25,093 nt of DNA from a virus: positions 1 through 25,093 of the IMG/VR virus record IMGVR_UViG_3300036945_000787; one strand, 5' to 3'. Positions 17,450 to 25,093 of this stretch are shown one piece after another; within the stretch, counting starts at the first letter, position 1; each line of letters starts with the position of its first letter. A program made the position numbers and the translations under genes. Below the pieces are notes generated by a model that did not search any database, was not told the origin of the DNA, and was given only the letters and a program-made list of their open reading frames with translations.

Positions 17450-18027
17450 TGAAGCAAGTAAATGATTGTGACGTGTTTGATAGTATTGAACTAGCTGACC
17501 TCTGGTGCGTGGATAAACTTATCTTAGCCAAACGGTTGGGATACTACTGCGGTCCTGCTGGTGTAGCTCCGGTTCCTGGCACTTACATAGTGCGTCCAAT
17601 CATGAACTTGCGAATGATGAGTTCGGGTGCATCAATTGAACAGCTTAGTGGTGACTCAATTCCAGACGGGTATTTTTGGTGTGAAGTGTTTTCAGGCAGA
17701 CACCTAAGCTTTGACTACAACTATGGAGTACAAACACTGGCTGTAGAAGGCTTTCGTAAGTCAAGTCGCCTAGATCGTTTTAGTCACTGGACTCGTACTG
17801 AGGATGTGTTCACACTACCACCAATATTGCAGGAAATCGCTAGGCGCTATCCTTGGTTTAATGTTGAAGTCATTGGCGATAAGGTAATTGAAGCACACTT
17901 TCGTTACAACGACGACTTCCAAAATCATTCGGCCACTACCGTTGTTCCTGTTTGGCGTGATGAGTTCTACGAGTCGCCCGCTGGTGATCGACTTGGATTT
18001 ATACTACTAGAAAGCAAAGATATTTAA
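17449..18027 (+). CDS. Conserved phage protein, 192 aa, possibly ATP-grasp-like
   Basis: The start at 17449 overlaps the aldolase stop (TAATG). Conserved-looking segments are GYYCGPAGVAPVPGTYIVRP (about residues 38-57), FWCEVFSGRHLSFDYNYG and, near the C-terminus, FNVEVIGDKVIEAHFRYNDD. The last pattern (N-x-E-x-I-G-x-K-x-I-E-x-x-x-R-x-N) resembles the end of an ATP-grasp fold, in which E and N bind magnesium-ATP. This is a weak, by-eye resemblance. It sits between the aldolase and the large terminase and is likely expressed with both. Confidence 0.6.
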   Translation: MKQVNDCDVFDSIELADLWCVDKLILAKRLGYYCGPAGVAPVPGTYIVRPIMNLRMMSSGASIEQLSGDSIPDGYFWCEVFSGRHLSFDYNYGVQTLAVEGFRKSSRLDRFSHWTRTEDVFTLPPILQEIARRYPWFNVEVIGDKVIEAHFRYNDDFQNHSATTVVPVWRDEFYESPAGDRLGFILLESKDI

Positions 18028-19316
18028 TGAGCTTAGTTATTTCACGGCCTGATGTTGACTGCGAAGTTATCACAGACTTTGCACCCCAACAGCGATTTAT
18101 TAAACTGCCGATTACCAACTATTTAAAGCTGTTAGATATTTACGATACCATTAACAGACCCCAAGTTGCACTAATCAATGCAGTCAACGATCCCAAATAC
18201 CGCTTTATTTGTGCTGCCCTTGCCCGCAGACTAGGCAAAACTTACATTGCCAACATTATTGGTCAGTTAGTAACACTTGTACCTGGATCGAATGTACTCA
18301 TCATGAGTCCCAACTACAACTTGTCGGGTATCTCGTTTGAATTGCAACGTAAGTTAATCAAACACTTTGACCTTGAAGTTGCTCGCGACAACCTAAAAGA
18401 CAAGATCATTGAACTTGAAAATGGAAGCACAATCCGCATGGGTTCGCTGTCAACAGTTGACTCCTGCGTTGGACGCAGCTATGACTTAATCATATTCGAC
18501 GAAGCTGCACTTGGTTCGGATGGTGAAGCAGCCTTTAACGTTGCACTACGTCCGACTTTGGACAAGCCCAATTCAAAGGCTATTTTTATCTCGACGCCAC
18601 GCGGTCGCAACAACTGGTTTAGTCAATTCTACAACCGCGGATTTAATCCTGAGTTTCCTGAGTGGGTTAGCCTACAAGCTGACTATTCGGAAAACACTCG
18701 CATGGCTGAATCAGATGTTGCAGAAGCTCGCAGGTCGATGAGCAAGGCTGAATTTGAACAAGAGTACCTTGCATCATTCACCGTGTTTGAGGGTCAAATT
18801 TATGCACTCTCAGAAGCATCAATCGAGCAAATGCCGTTTGACACACGCGGCGAAGCCATTGCTGGTTGCGACCCTGGATATCGTGATGCTACTGCATTTG
18901 TGGTAATTGTTTATGATTTTAACTCAGACTGCTTTTGGATTGTTGACGAGTACCTATACTCTGAACGCACTACTGCTGAGCACGCTTTAGCGTTTCAAGA
19001 ACTATGTTCGAAGTGGGGCGTTGAAGTAATTTTCATTGACTCGGCTGCTGCACAATTTGCTGGTGACCTTGCCTATCAATACGATTTGTCAACCACCAAA
19101 GCCAAAAAAGATGTACTGCCTGGAATTGCCTATGTGCAAACTCTAGTAGCGCAAAATAGATTGAAAATTGCTCCACACTGTACAAATGTAATAGCTATGT
19201 TTGATCAGTATCGTTGGGATACCAAGGAAGGCCTACAGCGTGAGCGACCACTGCACGATGAGTATTCTCACATGGCTGACGCAGTTAGATACGCACTTTA
19301 TACGTACACAGTCTAG
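18027..19316 (+). CDS. terL: Terminase large subunit (packaging ATPase and nuclease)
   Basis: The 429-residue protein shows Walker A ARRLGKT (about residues 66-72), Walker B LIIFDEA (154-160), a coupling motif around IFISTPRG (187-193), and an RNase H-like nuclease domain with acidic residues in AGCDPGY (D282), FIDSAA (D338) and HMADAV (D418). It pumps DNA into the prohead and cuts concatemers. All key residues are present and length is typical. The start follows the previous stop as TAATG. Confidence 0.95.
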   Translation: MSLVISRPDVDCEVITDFAPQQRFIKLPITNYLKLLDIYDTINRPQVALINAVNDPKYRFICAALARRLGKTYIANIIGQLVTLVPGSNVLIMSPNYNLSGISFELQRKLIKHFDLEVARDNLKDKIIELENGSTIRMGSLSTVDSCVGRSYDLIIFDEAALGSDGEAAFNVALRPTLDKPNSKAIFISTPRGRNNWFSQFYNRGFNPEFPEWVSLQADYSENTRMAESDVAEARRSMSKAEFEQEYLASFTVFEGQIYALSEASIEQMPFDTRGEAIAGCDPGYRDATAFVVIVYDFNSDCFWIVDEYLYSERTTAEHALAFQELCSKWGVEVIFIDSAAAQFAGDLAYQYDLSTTKAKKDVLPGIAYVQTLVAQNRLKIAPHCTNVIAMFDQYRWDTKEGLQRERPLHDEYSHMADAVRYALYTYTV

Positions 19317-19333
19317 GTAACAAAAATATTACC

Positions 19334-19362
19334 TTGACATTTTTATGGTATTAGGGTATAAT
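19334..19362 (+). promoter_or_regulatory. Consensus promoter before dps
   Basis: -35 TTGACA (19334-19339), 17-bp spacer, -10 TATAAT (19357-19362), a perfect consensus. A small inverted repeat GGTAA/TTACC lies just upstream at about 19319-19333, and the leader can form a TGCCA/TGGCA hairpin (19383-19404). Confidence 0.85.
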
Positions 19363-19416
19363 ACTAGATATTGCACAAGGCATGCCAAGAAACTTTTCCT
19401 GGCACAAGGGATTTAA

Positions 19417-19857
19417 ATGACACAAGAACAATACAACACATTGCTACAAAAGGCTTTTGCCTCTGAGTATGCTTTTTACTTAAAAGCACAGAACTTTCAC
19501 TGGAATGTAGAAGGTGCATTATTTCCACAATATCACGAATTCTTTGGCCATATCTATACCGAAGTTGGTGACAGCATTGACACATTTGCTGAACAACTAC
19601 GTGCAGCACGAATTTATGCTCCTGCAGCGTTTACTGTGTTAGAAGAACTAAGTGACATACGTGGTCAAGCTGGAAATCCTGACGGCATGCAAATGACACA
19701 AGAATTGCTACTTGACTCAGACATGTTGTGTGAAATGTTTAAAACAGCTTTTGCAGCAGCAGAGGAGATGGGTGATCATGGCCTATCGAACTTTTTAGCA
19801 GATCGTCAAGATGCACACCGCAAACACAGTTGGATGTTGCGCTCAACATTAAAGTAA
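19417..19857 (+). CDS. dps: Dps-like ferritin (DNA protection protein)
   Basis: The 146-residue protein has the Dps ferroxidase residues with the same spacing as the bacterial enzyme: H28, H40, D55 and E59 (HWNV, then HEFF, then DSIDTFAEQL). Dps forms a 12-subunit shell that oxidises and stores iron, sparing DNA from hydroxyl radicals, and often binds DNA. It has the strongest promoter of the window and its own leader, so it may be made at high level. Placement between terminase and portal is unusual. It could protect genomes during packaging or be a decorative component, both inference. Confidence 0.88.
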   Translation: MTQEQYNTLLQKAFASEYAFYLKAQNFHWNVEGALFPQYHEFFGHIYTEVGDSIDTFAEQLRAARIYAPAAFTVLEELSDIRGQAGNPDGMQMTQELLLDSDMLCEMFKTAFAAAEEMGDHGLSNFLADRQDAHRKHSWMLRSTLK

Positions 19858-20289
19858 ATGGCAAAAAATACAAACAAACGGATACCAGTAAAATGGGTAC
19901 GTGATCGAGCTAAAGCAGCTTATGAAAAGCAAGACCACTGCTGTATCTGTGATACTGGCGTTGATCTTGAATTACATCACCTACACTCCGTTACCATACT
20001 GTTGGAAAGATGGGCTGAACGCAAAGGCTATGACATTTCTACTGATGATGGTATTTTAGCTGTAAGAGACGAGTTTATTGCAGAACATCACGACGAGCTA
20101 TATGTGCAGGTTTACACCCTTTGTAACCCTCACCACGTTGCGCTTCATGGTGTTTACGGTAAAGCTCCTCGCCCTGGTTCAGAACCGAAACAGGCTCGAT
20201 GGATCGAGATACAACGCGAAAAATTCCTAAATGGTGGCCGTGCTGTACCCAAAACAAGTTCAGGTAGTTTTTTCTCAGAATTTATCTAA
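19858..20289 (+). CDS. HNH endonuclease-like protein
   Basis: The 143-residue protein begins directly after the Dps stop. It carries a zinc-binding pair CCIC (C28, C31), LELHHLHSVT (H40, H41) and LCNPHHVALHG (C89 to H97), the ordered elements of an HNH nuclease fold. HNH proteins next to terminase genes can be needed for packaging in HK97-like phages. Free-standing homing enzymes are the alternative. The insertion between the first histidines and the second zinc pair is about 45 residues, longer than usual. No strong Shine-Dalgarno sequence is present, so translation is probably coupled to Dps. Confidence 0.8.
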   Translation: MAKNTNKRIPVKWVRDRAKAAYEKQDHCCICDTGVDLELHHLHSVTILLERWAERKGYDISTDDGILAVRDEFIAEHHDELYVQVYTLCNPHHVALHGVYGKAPRPGSEPKQARWIEIQREKFLNGGRAVPKTSSGSFFSEFI

Positions 20290-20298
20290 AGGGAAATT

Positions 20299-21483
20299 AT
20301 GAACTGGTTTCAAAAAAGCGCTGGTTGGGTACGTGAAAAACTAAACCCTGCACAAACAAGAATCGCACAAGAAAACGGTAGTCGCATTGGTACTACCGCT
20401 AAAATCGGATATCAAACTGCTTTTCAAAAGCTTGAGTCCGTAAATCGCTCAGTCAACATGCTAGTAAGCGCTTGCGCTAGTCTTGACTACGATGTAAAAG
20501 ATAAATTAAATGATGGAATTGTTGCTGGCGTTCGCCAAAAACAATTAACCAATTTACTAAACTTTAGACCTAATCCATACCAAAGTGCACAAGACTTTCG
20601 TATGGCAATCTTCCAAGACTTAGTACTAGAAGGCAACGTGTTTATCCACTTTGATGGCGTATTCATGTATCACCTTCCAGCAATTAACGTACAGATCATG
20701 CCTGATACTAAAACGTTTATTAGCGGCTATTTGTACCAAGGATTAACAGAGTTTAAAGAATCTGAAATTTTCCACTTTAAAGATATTAATTCCAAGTCTA
20801 TCTACCGTGGTAGTTCAAGACTTGAATCTGCAGACCAGTCGATTAATCTACTGTATGCAATGAAAGAGTTCCAAGATAATTTCTTTGATAACGGAGCCGT
20901 GTTCGGCTTAGTACTAACTAGTGATAACACACTTTCACAAGTTGCCAAAGAAAAGACTATTCAGTATTGGTTACAAAGATATAGCGCCAAAGGCGGCGGT
21001 AAGCGCCCAGTTATTTTAGATTCTGGACTTAAGCCACATTCTATATCAAACACAAGTTTCAAAGACATGGACTTCGATCTTTCGATGAATACCCATGCTC
21101 AAACCATTATGCAAGCTATTGGCGTTCCACCAATCTTATTGGAAGGCGGAAACAATGCTAACATCAGCCCAAACTTAAGACTATTCTACTTAGAAACAGT
21201 AATGCCTATTGTCCGACGTTTTACGTCAGCACTAGAAAGATATTACGGTTACGACATAGAAGCAATCACAAGCTCAGTTTCCGCACTACAACCAGAATTA
21301 AAAGATATTGCCGCATACCATTCAACATTAGTTAATGCAGGTATTATTACAGCAAACGAAGCACGATTAGAATTACGTTATCCTGTTATCTCAGGCCATG
21401 ACGATTTAAGAATACCAGCCAATATTGCTGGATCAGCTGCTAACCCAGCTCAGGGAGGACGTCCCGCCTCCACTAAAGAATAA
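20299..21483 (+). CDS. Portal protein (HK97 type)
   Basis: The 394-residue protein lies between terminase and protease-capsid genes, as expected. It has the usual features of HK97-type portals: RSVNMLVSACASLDYDV near the start, NLLNFRPNPYQSAQDFRMAI (about 89-108), a GNVFIHF segment, an IFHFKD strand, and the RLFYLETVMPIVRRF helix before the C-terminal clip and tail. Twelve copies would form the entry pore of the head. The C-terminal 20 residues are polar and disordered. AAGG precedes the start. Confidence 0.88.
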   Translation: MNWFQKSAGWVREKLNPAQTRIAQENGSRIGTTAKIGYQTAFQKLESVNRSVNMLVSACASLDYDVKDKLNDGIVAGVRQKQLTNLLNFRPNPYQSAQDFRMAIFQDLVLEGNVFIHFDGVFMYHLPAINVQIMPDTKTFISGYLYQGLTEFKESEIFHFKDINSKSIYRGSSRLESADQSINLLYAMKEFQDNFFDNGAVFGLVLTSDNTLSQVAKEKTIQYWLQRYSAKGGGKRPVILDSGLKPHSISNTSFKDMDFDLSMNTHAQTIMQAIGVPPILLEGGNNANISPNLRLFYLETVMPIVRRFTSALERYYGYDIEAITSSVSALQPELKDIAAYHSTLVNAGIITANEARLELRYPVISGHDDLRIPANIAGSAANPAQGGRPASTKE

Positions 21484-21494
21484 TAAGGGGTAAT

Positions 21495-23441
21495 ATGGTA
21501 GACAAAAACAAAGTACTCACGCTAACGAGTACATTTACAAAAAGTGGCGAACTACCTACCAAAAACGATGTAATTGACTCTATCATGATCGAAGGCTACG
21601 CAAGTACCAACGATGTAGACAGACAAGGTGATATCGTGCCCACTAGTGTTTGGGAAGCGGGTATGCAGAATTACTTGAAAAATCCAGTAATTCTTGCCTA
21701 TCACGAACACTGTGAGCCTATCGGTAGAATGGTAGAACATAGAATTGACGAAAAAGGATTGTGGATTAAAGCCAGAATCTCGGCAGCAGCAGAAGATGTG
21801 TTTAGTCTTGTAAAAGACGGCGTGTTAACTGCATTTAGCATAGGCTTCCGCATCGTTGATGCTGAGTACAATTCAGCTGCAGAGCTGTTTGTAGTAAAAG
21901 AACTGGAATTGCACGAAATCTCTGTTGTGTCAGTGCCAGCAAATCAAAATACAATTTTCAGTCTTTCTAAAGCATTTAACAGTGCCGAAGAATTTAAATC
22001 TTTCAAAATGCAATTTGCACCCAAAAGCGAGTCAGCTAAAGGGCTAGAATCCTCTACGGAAGCAAAAAGCGATATTAATAAGGAATGGAACATCATGGAT
22101 CCAAAAGAATTAGAACAAATGTTGGCTAAGGCTGCCTCTACAGCCGCTGAGCAAACTGCAAAAGCAATTGCCGAACAACAAGCCAAAGCCGTAGCTGAAC
22201 AAGCTGCAAAAGAAAAACAACAAGCTGAATTTGACGAAAAAGTCAAAGCAGCTGTTATCAGCAGCGGTCAATCCGGTGCAGAAAAACTATTGGCCGAAGT
22301 TGAAAAGCGTTTAGCTGACCAACAAGAGTCAAGCAAGTCAGTTCTAGCTGGTCTAGAAGCTGCTTTGAAAGAAAAAGCTGCTGAAATCGAAGCAATCACA
22401 AAATCTAAAATGTCTTTCCAAGACAGCAAAGACGGCATGTCTTACGCTGACAAAGAAAAGGCTGTTATGTTATCCAAGATGGCTGGTAAGTCAATCGACG
22501 GTACAAAACTAGGTCGTGAATTAGTACAAAAGTACGGTGCACACGTTCCTTCAGCTACATGGGAATTAGAAGTTTCTTTAAATCTAGAATCTGAAGTTCG
22601 TCGTCGTTTAGTTGTTGCTCCAGTATTCCGCAACATCTCTATGCAGACTAACGTAATGACAATCCCAGTAAATCCAGAAGCAGGTACTGCTACTTGGGTT
22701 ACTAATGCTGACTTTGGCGCCGTTCCTGCTACTCTAGGTGCAGCTGGTGCTTCTGCTGGTAACACTGCTACTCACGCGCTAAAAGAGATTACTCTAAACG
22801 CATACAAACTAGCTACTAACGAATACACAGCATACGAAGAAGAAGAAGATTCTTTAATCGCTTTAATGCCAATTATCCGTGACGGTATGGTTCGTCGTGT
22901 TGCTCGCGCTGTTGACAAGGCCTTCTTGTTAGGTGCTGGTTCTGGTTCTGACCCTGTTAAAGGTCTAGCAAACTGGGCAACTAACACAACTGCTACAGGT
23001 AACACAGTTGCCGCTGGTATGACAGTTGCTAAGATGCGCACTCTACGTCAAGGTCTTGGTGCTTGGGGTCTAGACCCACAAGAAGTTATTTATATCGTTA
23101 ACACCGATACATACTACCAATTGCTAGAAGACACAGTGTTCCAAACTATGAACCAAGTTGGTACACAAGCTACATTACTAACAGGTCAAATTGGCCAAAT
23201 CGGTGGTAGCCCAGTGTTAGTTTCTGCAGAATTTGCTAGCCCAGCTTCTGGTGTTGCCGGTGCAATCTGCTTGAACCCAGGTAACTTCATTGTTGGTAAC
23301 CAACGCGGTCTACGCATTGATACTCAAGAATTAGTTGAAACACAACGTCGTGTAATGGTAGCTAGCCTACGTACAGGTATGACACGTGTTACTACTAACC
23401 TAGGTAACGCTGTAACAGCACACAAGTACACAGCATCTTAA
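21495..23441 (+). CDS. Prohead protease, scaffold and major capsid protein fusion
   Basis: The 648-residue protein joins three parts. Residues 25-165 are an S78-type prohead serine protease: YHEHCEPIG (H70) and TAFSIGF (S115) match the catalytic histidine and serine. Residues about 200-310 are an alanine-, glutamate- and glutamine-rich coiled coil that fits the delta (scaffolding) domain. Residues about 320-648 have the look of an HK97-fold capsid protein, with an RRRLVVAPVFRNIS start and a long glycine-alanine-rich core. Normally protease and capsid are separate genes. An ATG at 22095 (M201), with AAGGA upstream, could yield a separate capsid precursor. Maturation cleavage between delta and capsid parts is expected. 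Confidence 0.85.
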   Translation: MVDKNKVLTLTSTFTKSGELPTKNDVIDSIMIEGYASTNDVDRQGDIVPTSVWEAGMQNYLKNPVILAYHEHCEPIGRMVEHRIDEKGLWIKARISAAAEDVFSLVKDGVLTAFSIGFRIVDAEYNSAAELFVVKELELHEISVVSVPANQNTIFSLSKAFNSAEEFKSFKMQFAPKSESAKGLESSTEAKSDINKEWNIMDPKELEQMLAKAASTAAEQTAKAIAEQQAKAVAEQAAKEKQQAEFDEKVKAAVISSGQSGAEKLLAEVEKRLADQQESSKSVLAGLEAALKEKAAEIEAITKSKMSFQDSKDGMSYADKEKAVMLSKMAGKSIDGTKLGRELVQKYGAHVPSATWELEVSLNLESEVRRRLVVAPVFRNISMQTNVMTIPVNPEAGTATWVTNADFGAVPATLGAAGASAGNTATHALKEITLNAYKLATNEYTAYEEEEDSLIALMPIIRDGMVRRVARAVDKAFLLGAGSGSDPVKGLANWATNTTATGNTVAAGMTVAKMRTLRQGLGAWGLDPQEVIYIVNTDTYYQLLEDTVFQTMNQVGTQATLLTGQIGQIGGSPVLVSAEFASPASGVAGAICLNPGNFIVGNQRGLRIDTQELVETQRRVMVASLRTGMTRVTTNLGNAVTAHKYTAS

Positions 23442-23461
23442 TTTATTAAGTTGTTGACTTT

Positions 23462-23487
23462 GACAGGGCTTTCGAGCCCTGTCTTTT
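23462..23487 (+). terminator. Terminator or attenuator after the capsid gene
   Basis: GACAGGGCT (23462-23470) and AGCCCTGTC (23475-23483) enclose UUCG and are followed by TTTT. Part of its 3' arm is shared with the next hairpin. Confidence 0.8.
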
Positions 23488-23517
23488 AAAAGGATTGTAC
23501 CAGTCCTTTTAAAAGAC
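23481..23517 (+). promoter_or_regulatory. Competing hairpin after the capsid terminator
   Basis: A perfect 14-bp stem, GTCTTTTAAAAGGA (23481-23494) with its inverse at 23504-23517, and a 9-nt loop. It takes bases 23481-23483 from the terminator's 3' arm and the T tract, so the two structures exclude each other in part. Confidence 0.65.
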
Positions 23518-23530
23518 AAGAGAGGCAAAC

Positions 23531-24100
23531 ATGGGATTAAATCTTACAACAAAAGCAGACTATAAAACCTATGCTGGAATTAAGAGTACTAACGAAGACA
23601 CTGCTATTGATTTTATCATTCCCAAAGTCTCGGATTTAGTTAAAAATTACTGCAACAGAAGTTTTGTAGACTATTGGGACACACCTAAAACCGAAATTTT
23701 TAACGGCGGAGTAAAGAAGTTTATTTTAGCCGAATGTCCAGTAGCCACTATTACCAGCGTACAAGGTAGTACAGATTACGGCCAAACATGGACTAATCTA
23801 GAACAGTATAAAGAATGGGTACAAGAAGACGACACTGTATTGAGCTTGGACTCCAGTGGTTATTTTCCTAAACTAATTCGTGGTTATAAAGTTGTTTATA
23901 CCGCAGGATATGATGACGTACCACCAGACTTAGAAATTGCTGTACTAGACCTAATAACTTACTATCGTAGGTACGAAGGCACTATTCATAGCGCTAAAGG
24001 TGTTGGCAGTAATACTACTCAAATCGAGTATATTACAACTACCAGCCTACCTGCACATATTCGCCGCGTACTAGATTTATACAGGGCAGACTATACATGA
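23531..24100 (+). CDS. Head-tail connector protein (Gp6-like)
   Basis: The 189-residue protein follows the capsid gene, where HK97-like phages carry the connector. It starts MGLNLTTKADYKTYAGIKST, with a helix bundle including IDFIIPKVSDLVKNYCNRSF (about 27-46), a beta-rich middle, a YTAGYDDVPPDLEIAVLDLI segment and a C-terminal helix ending LDLYRADYT. These fit the phage Gp6/YqbG-like head-tail connector family that docks under the portal. GAGAGG precedes the start. Stop overlaps the next gene by ATGA. Confidence 0.8.
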   Translation: MGLNLTTKADYKTYAGIKSTNEDTAIDFIIPKVSDLVKNYCNRSFVDYWDTPKTEIFNGGVKKFILAECPVATITSVQGSTDYGQTWTNLEQYKEWVQEDDTVLSLDSSGYFPKLIRGYKVVYTAGYDDVPPDLEIAVLDLITYYRRYEGTIHSAKGVGSNTTQIEYITTTSLPAHIRRVLDLYRADYT

Positions 24101-25093
24101 GTTTTACAAGAGCTGTTGACTTAGCCACGGCACTGCAAGCTTATGCTGTAAGGCAAAAATCAGATAAAACTTCAGATACTAATAGGTTGTTACAAGAGGT
24201 AAAGCTACGAAAAGGCTCTTTTGATACTTTATTTCCTACAATGTTTTCTTTGCATGGTTTAGACATTAAAGTTGCTATTGACAAAGCGGTAAGTGATAAA
24301 GATATTACACCAAATGCAGCAGCAGTTGCTGTTAGAGCAATTAATAAAGCAATGAAAGATATTGTTAGTAGATATCCAGTACTAGACACAGCTACGCTAA
24401 ATGAAATAACAGCAATTGTTGATGCTTTTGTTAATGAGTTCAATACAGGCGGCTCAGATTCAGTATCTAAAGAAAAAGCAACACTTATGAACGCTCACAT
24501 GGAGCGTTTAAAAGCAAAATTTAGCCAACCTTACATAGTAAGTTATTTTGAAGGAAGTATAGATAAACTACCTTCTGTTAAAATTGCACATAATAGTTTT
24601 GCTAACTTACGAACAATTGTAAATAATCGTATTAAAGAATCTATAGTTGAAGAGTTAGAAAAAAATAAAATAACAAACTCTAAGCTAAAAGACTCTACCT
24701 TTTTAACAACAAAAATTATTAATTGGGGACACACTCAAGCGGATAACTCTATTATTACTGGTAAGCTATTAGCAGAAGTATTGTCCGCTAGAAACGCTTT
24801 AAAAAATATAGACTCTCCTAATGAGGTATTTAAAGTAGTAGTTAGAGACTTTTTACAGCAAACTGGACAAGAAAAAACAGTTATTAAACTACATAAGGGA
24901 GACCTAACTAAAGGTGATCCTAATGTTTTGCAAATGGTAATAACTTCTGGAATTTTTCAGACTGTTGCTGTTCAAAACCGTCGTGAAAATCAAGAAGAAC
25001 TAGGTAGTTTAGAGAAAAAGTGGAGTTTTACAGAGGCGGTATCAAGAAATAACTTACTTAAAGCGTTGGGCGTAAATTCCACGCAAGCTTTAG
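24097..25093 (+). CDS. Probable virion protein, partial, unknown
   Basis: This frame opens at ATG 24097 (ATGA overlap with the connector gene) and has no stop before the window end, giving 332 residues so far (MSFTRAVDLATALQAYAVRQ start). It is lysine-rich and mostly helical, with no recognised domain. Codon use is distinctly more AT-rich than the capsid gene. By position it could be a head-closure, neck or injected protein. This is inference from gene order only. Confidence 0.7.
   Translation, partial: MSFTRAVDLATALQAYAVRQKSDKTSDTNRLLQEVKLRKGSFDTLFPTMFSLHGLDIKVAIDKAVSDKDITPNAAAVAVRAINKAMKDIVSRYPVLDTATLNEITAIVDAFVNEFNTGGSDSVSKEKATLMNAHMERLKAKFSQPYIVSYFEGSIDKLPSVKIAHNSFANLRTIVNNRIKESIVEELEKNKITNSKLKDSTFLTTKIINWGHTQADNSIITGKLLAEVLSARNALKNIDSPNEVFKVVVRDFLQQTGQEKTVIKLHKGDLTKGDPNVLQMVITSGIFQTVAVQNRRENQEELGSLEKKWSFTEAVSRNNLLKALGVNSTQAL

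Noticed and set aside
1-25093. tRNA genes, integrase or attachment sites
   Set aside because: I found no cloverleaf with a proper T-arm and no integrase-like protein. The absence is by eye and not a scan.

Overview
The window is a stretch of a tailed-phage (Caudoviricetes) genome. The right third carries a head-morphogenesis cassette: small and large terminase subunits, an HK97-type portal, a protease-scaffold-capsid fusion, a Gp6-like connector, and a further virion-type gene cut by the window edge. The left third is a run of about twenty very small genes coupled through ATGA or TAATG overlaps. Promoters throughout are close to the sigma70 consensus (TTGACA-like, 16-18 bp, TATAAT), so the host polymerase, probably of a proteobacterium, should read them. 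No phage RNA polymerase, tRNA or lysogeny gene was seen. The exact host cannot be told from the sequence.

Layout. (1) Bases 1-536, minus strand: the start of a dATP/dGTP-diphosphohydrolase-like gene and a 63-residue gene, each with its own promoter, divergent from the rest. (2) 594-9990, plus strand: a SleB-type wall hydrolase, a metallophosphoesterase, a ThyX-like thymidylate synthase, an AbrB-like protein, a zinc-ribbon protein, many small unknowns, a MazG-like pyrophosphohydrolase, then a gene with a long structured leader and the first of four paralogous HTH proteins. (3) 10.0-16.1 kb: an accessory region with minus-strand transcription units facing short plus-strand promoter units. It starts with a non-coding RNA gene of about 700 nt that holds a complete hammerhead ribozyme, preceded by a second, roughly 135 nt RNA gene. 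Then come cassettes of small genes: three more HTH paralogs, a PQ-loop-like membrane protein, a DEDDh exonuclease, a SprT-like metalloprotease, a HAD phosphatase and several proteins of 27-44 residues. Four near-identical plus-strand units sit between cassettes, each a TTGACA-18-TATAAT promoter with a palindromic operator over the -10, followed by a long hairpin. The middle of this region is visibly more AT-rich than its flanks. (4) 16.3-25.1 kb, plus strand: the packaging and head cassette, with a class II aldolase-like gene and an unidentified gene between the terminase subunits, and a Dps ferritin and HNH nuclease between terminase and portal.

How it fits together. ThyX, MazG-like and diphosphohydrolase-like proteins point to control of the dNTP pool. 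The HTH paralogs, the repeated operators and the clustered GTTTAGGGTCA motif suggest a local regulatory network. Many transcription units are separated by terminators whose stem, loop or U-tract also carries the next promoter. The most unusual content is the ribozyme-bearing large RNA and the repeated operator-hairpin units.
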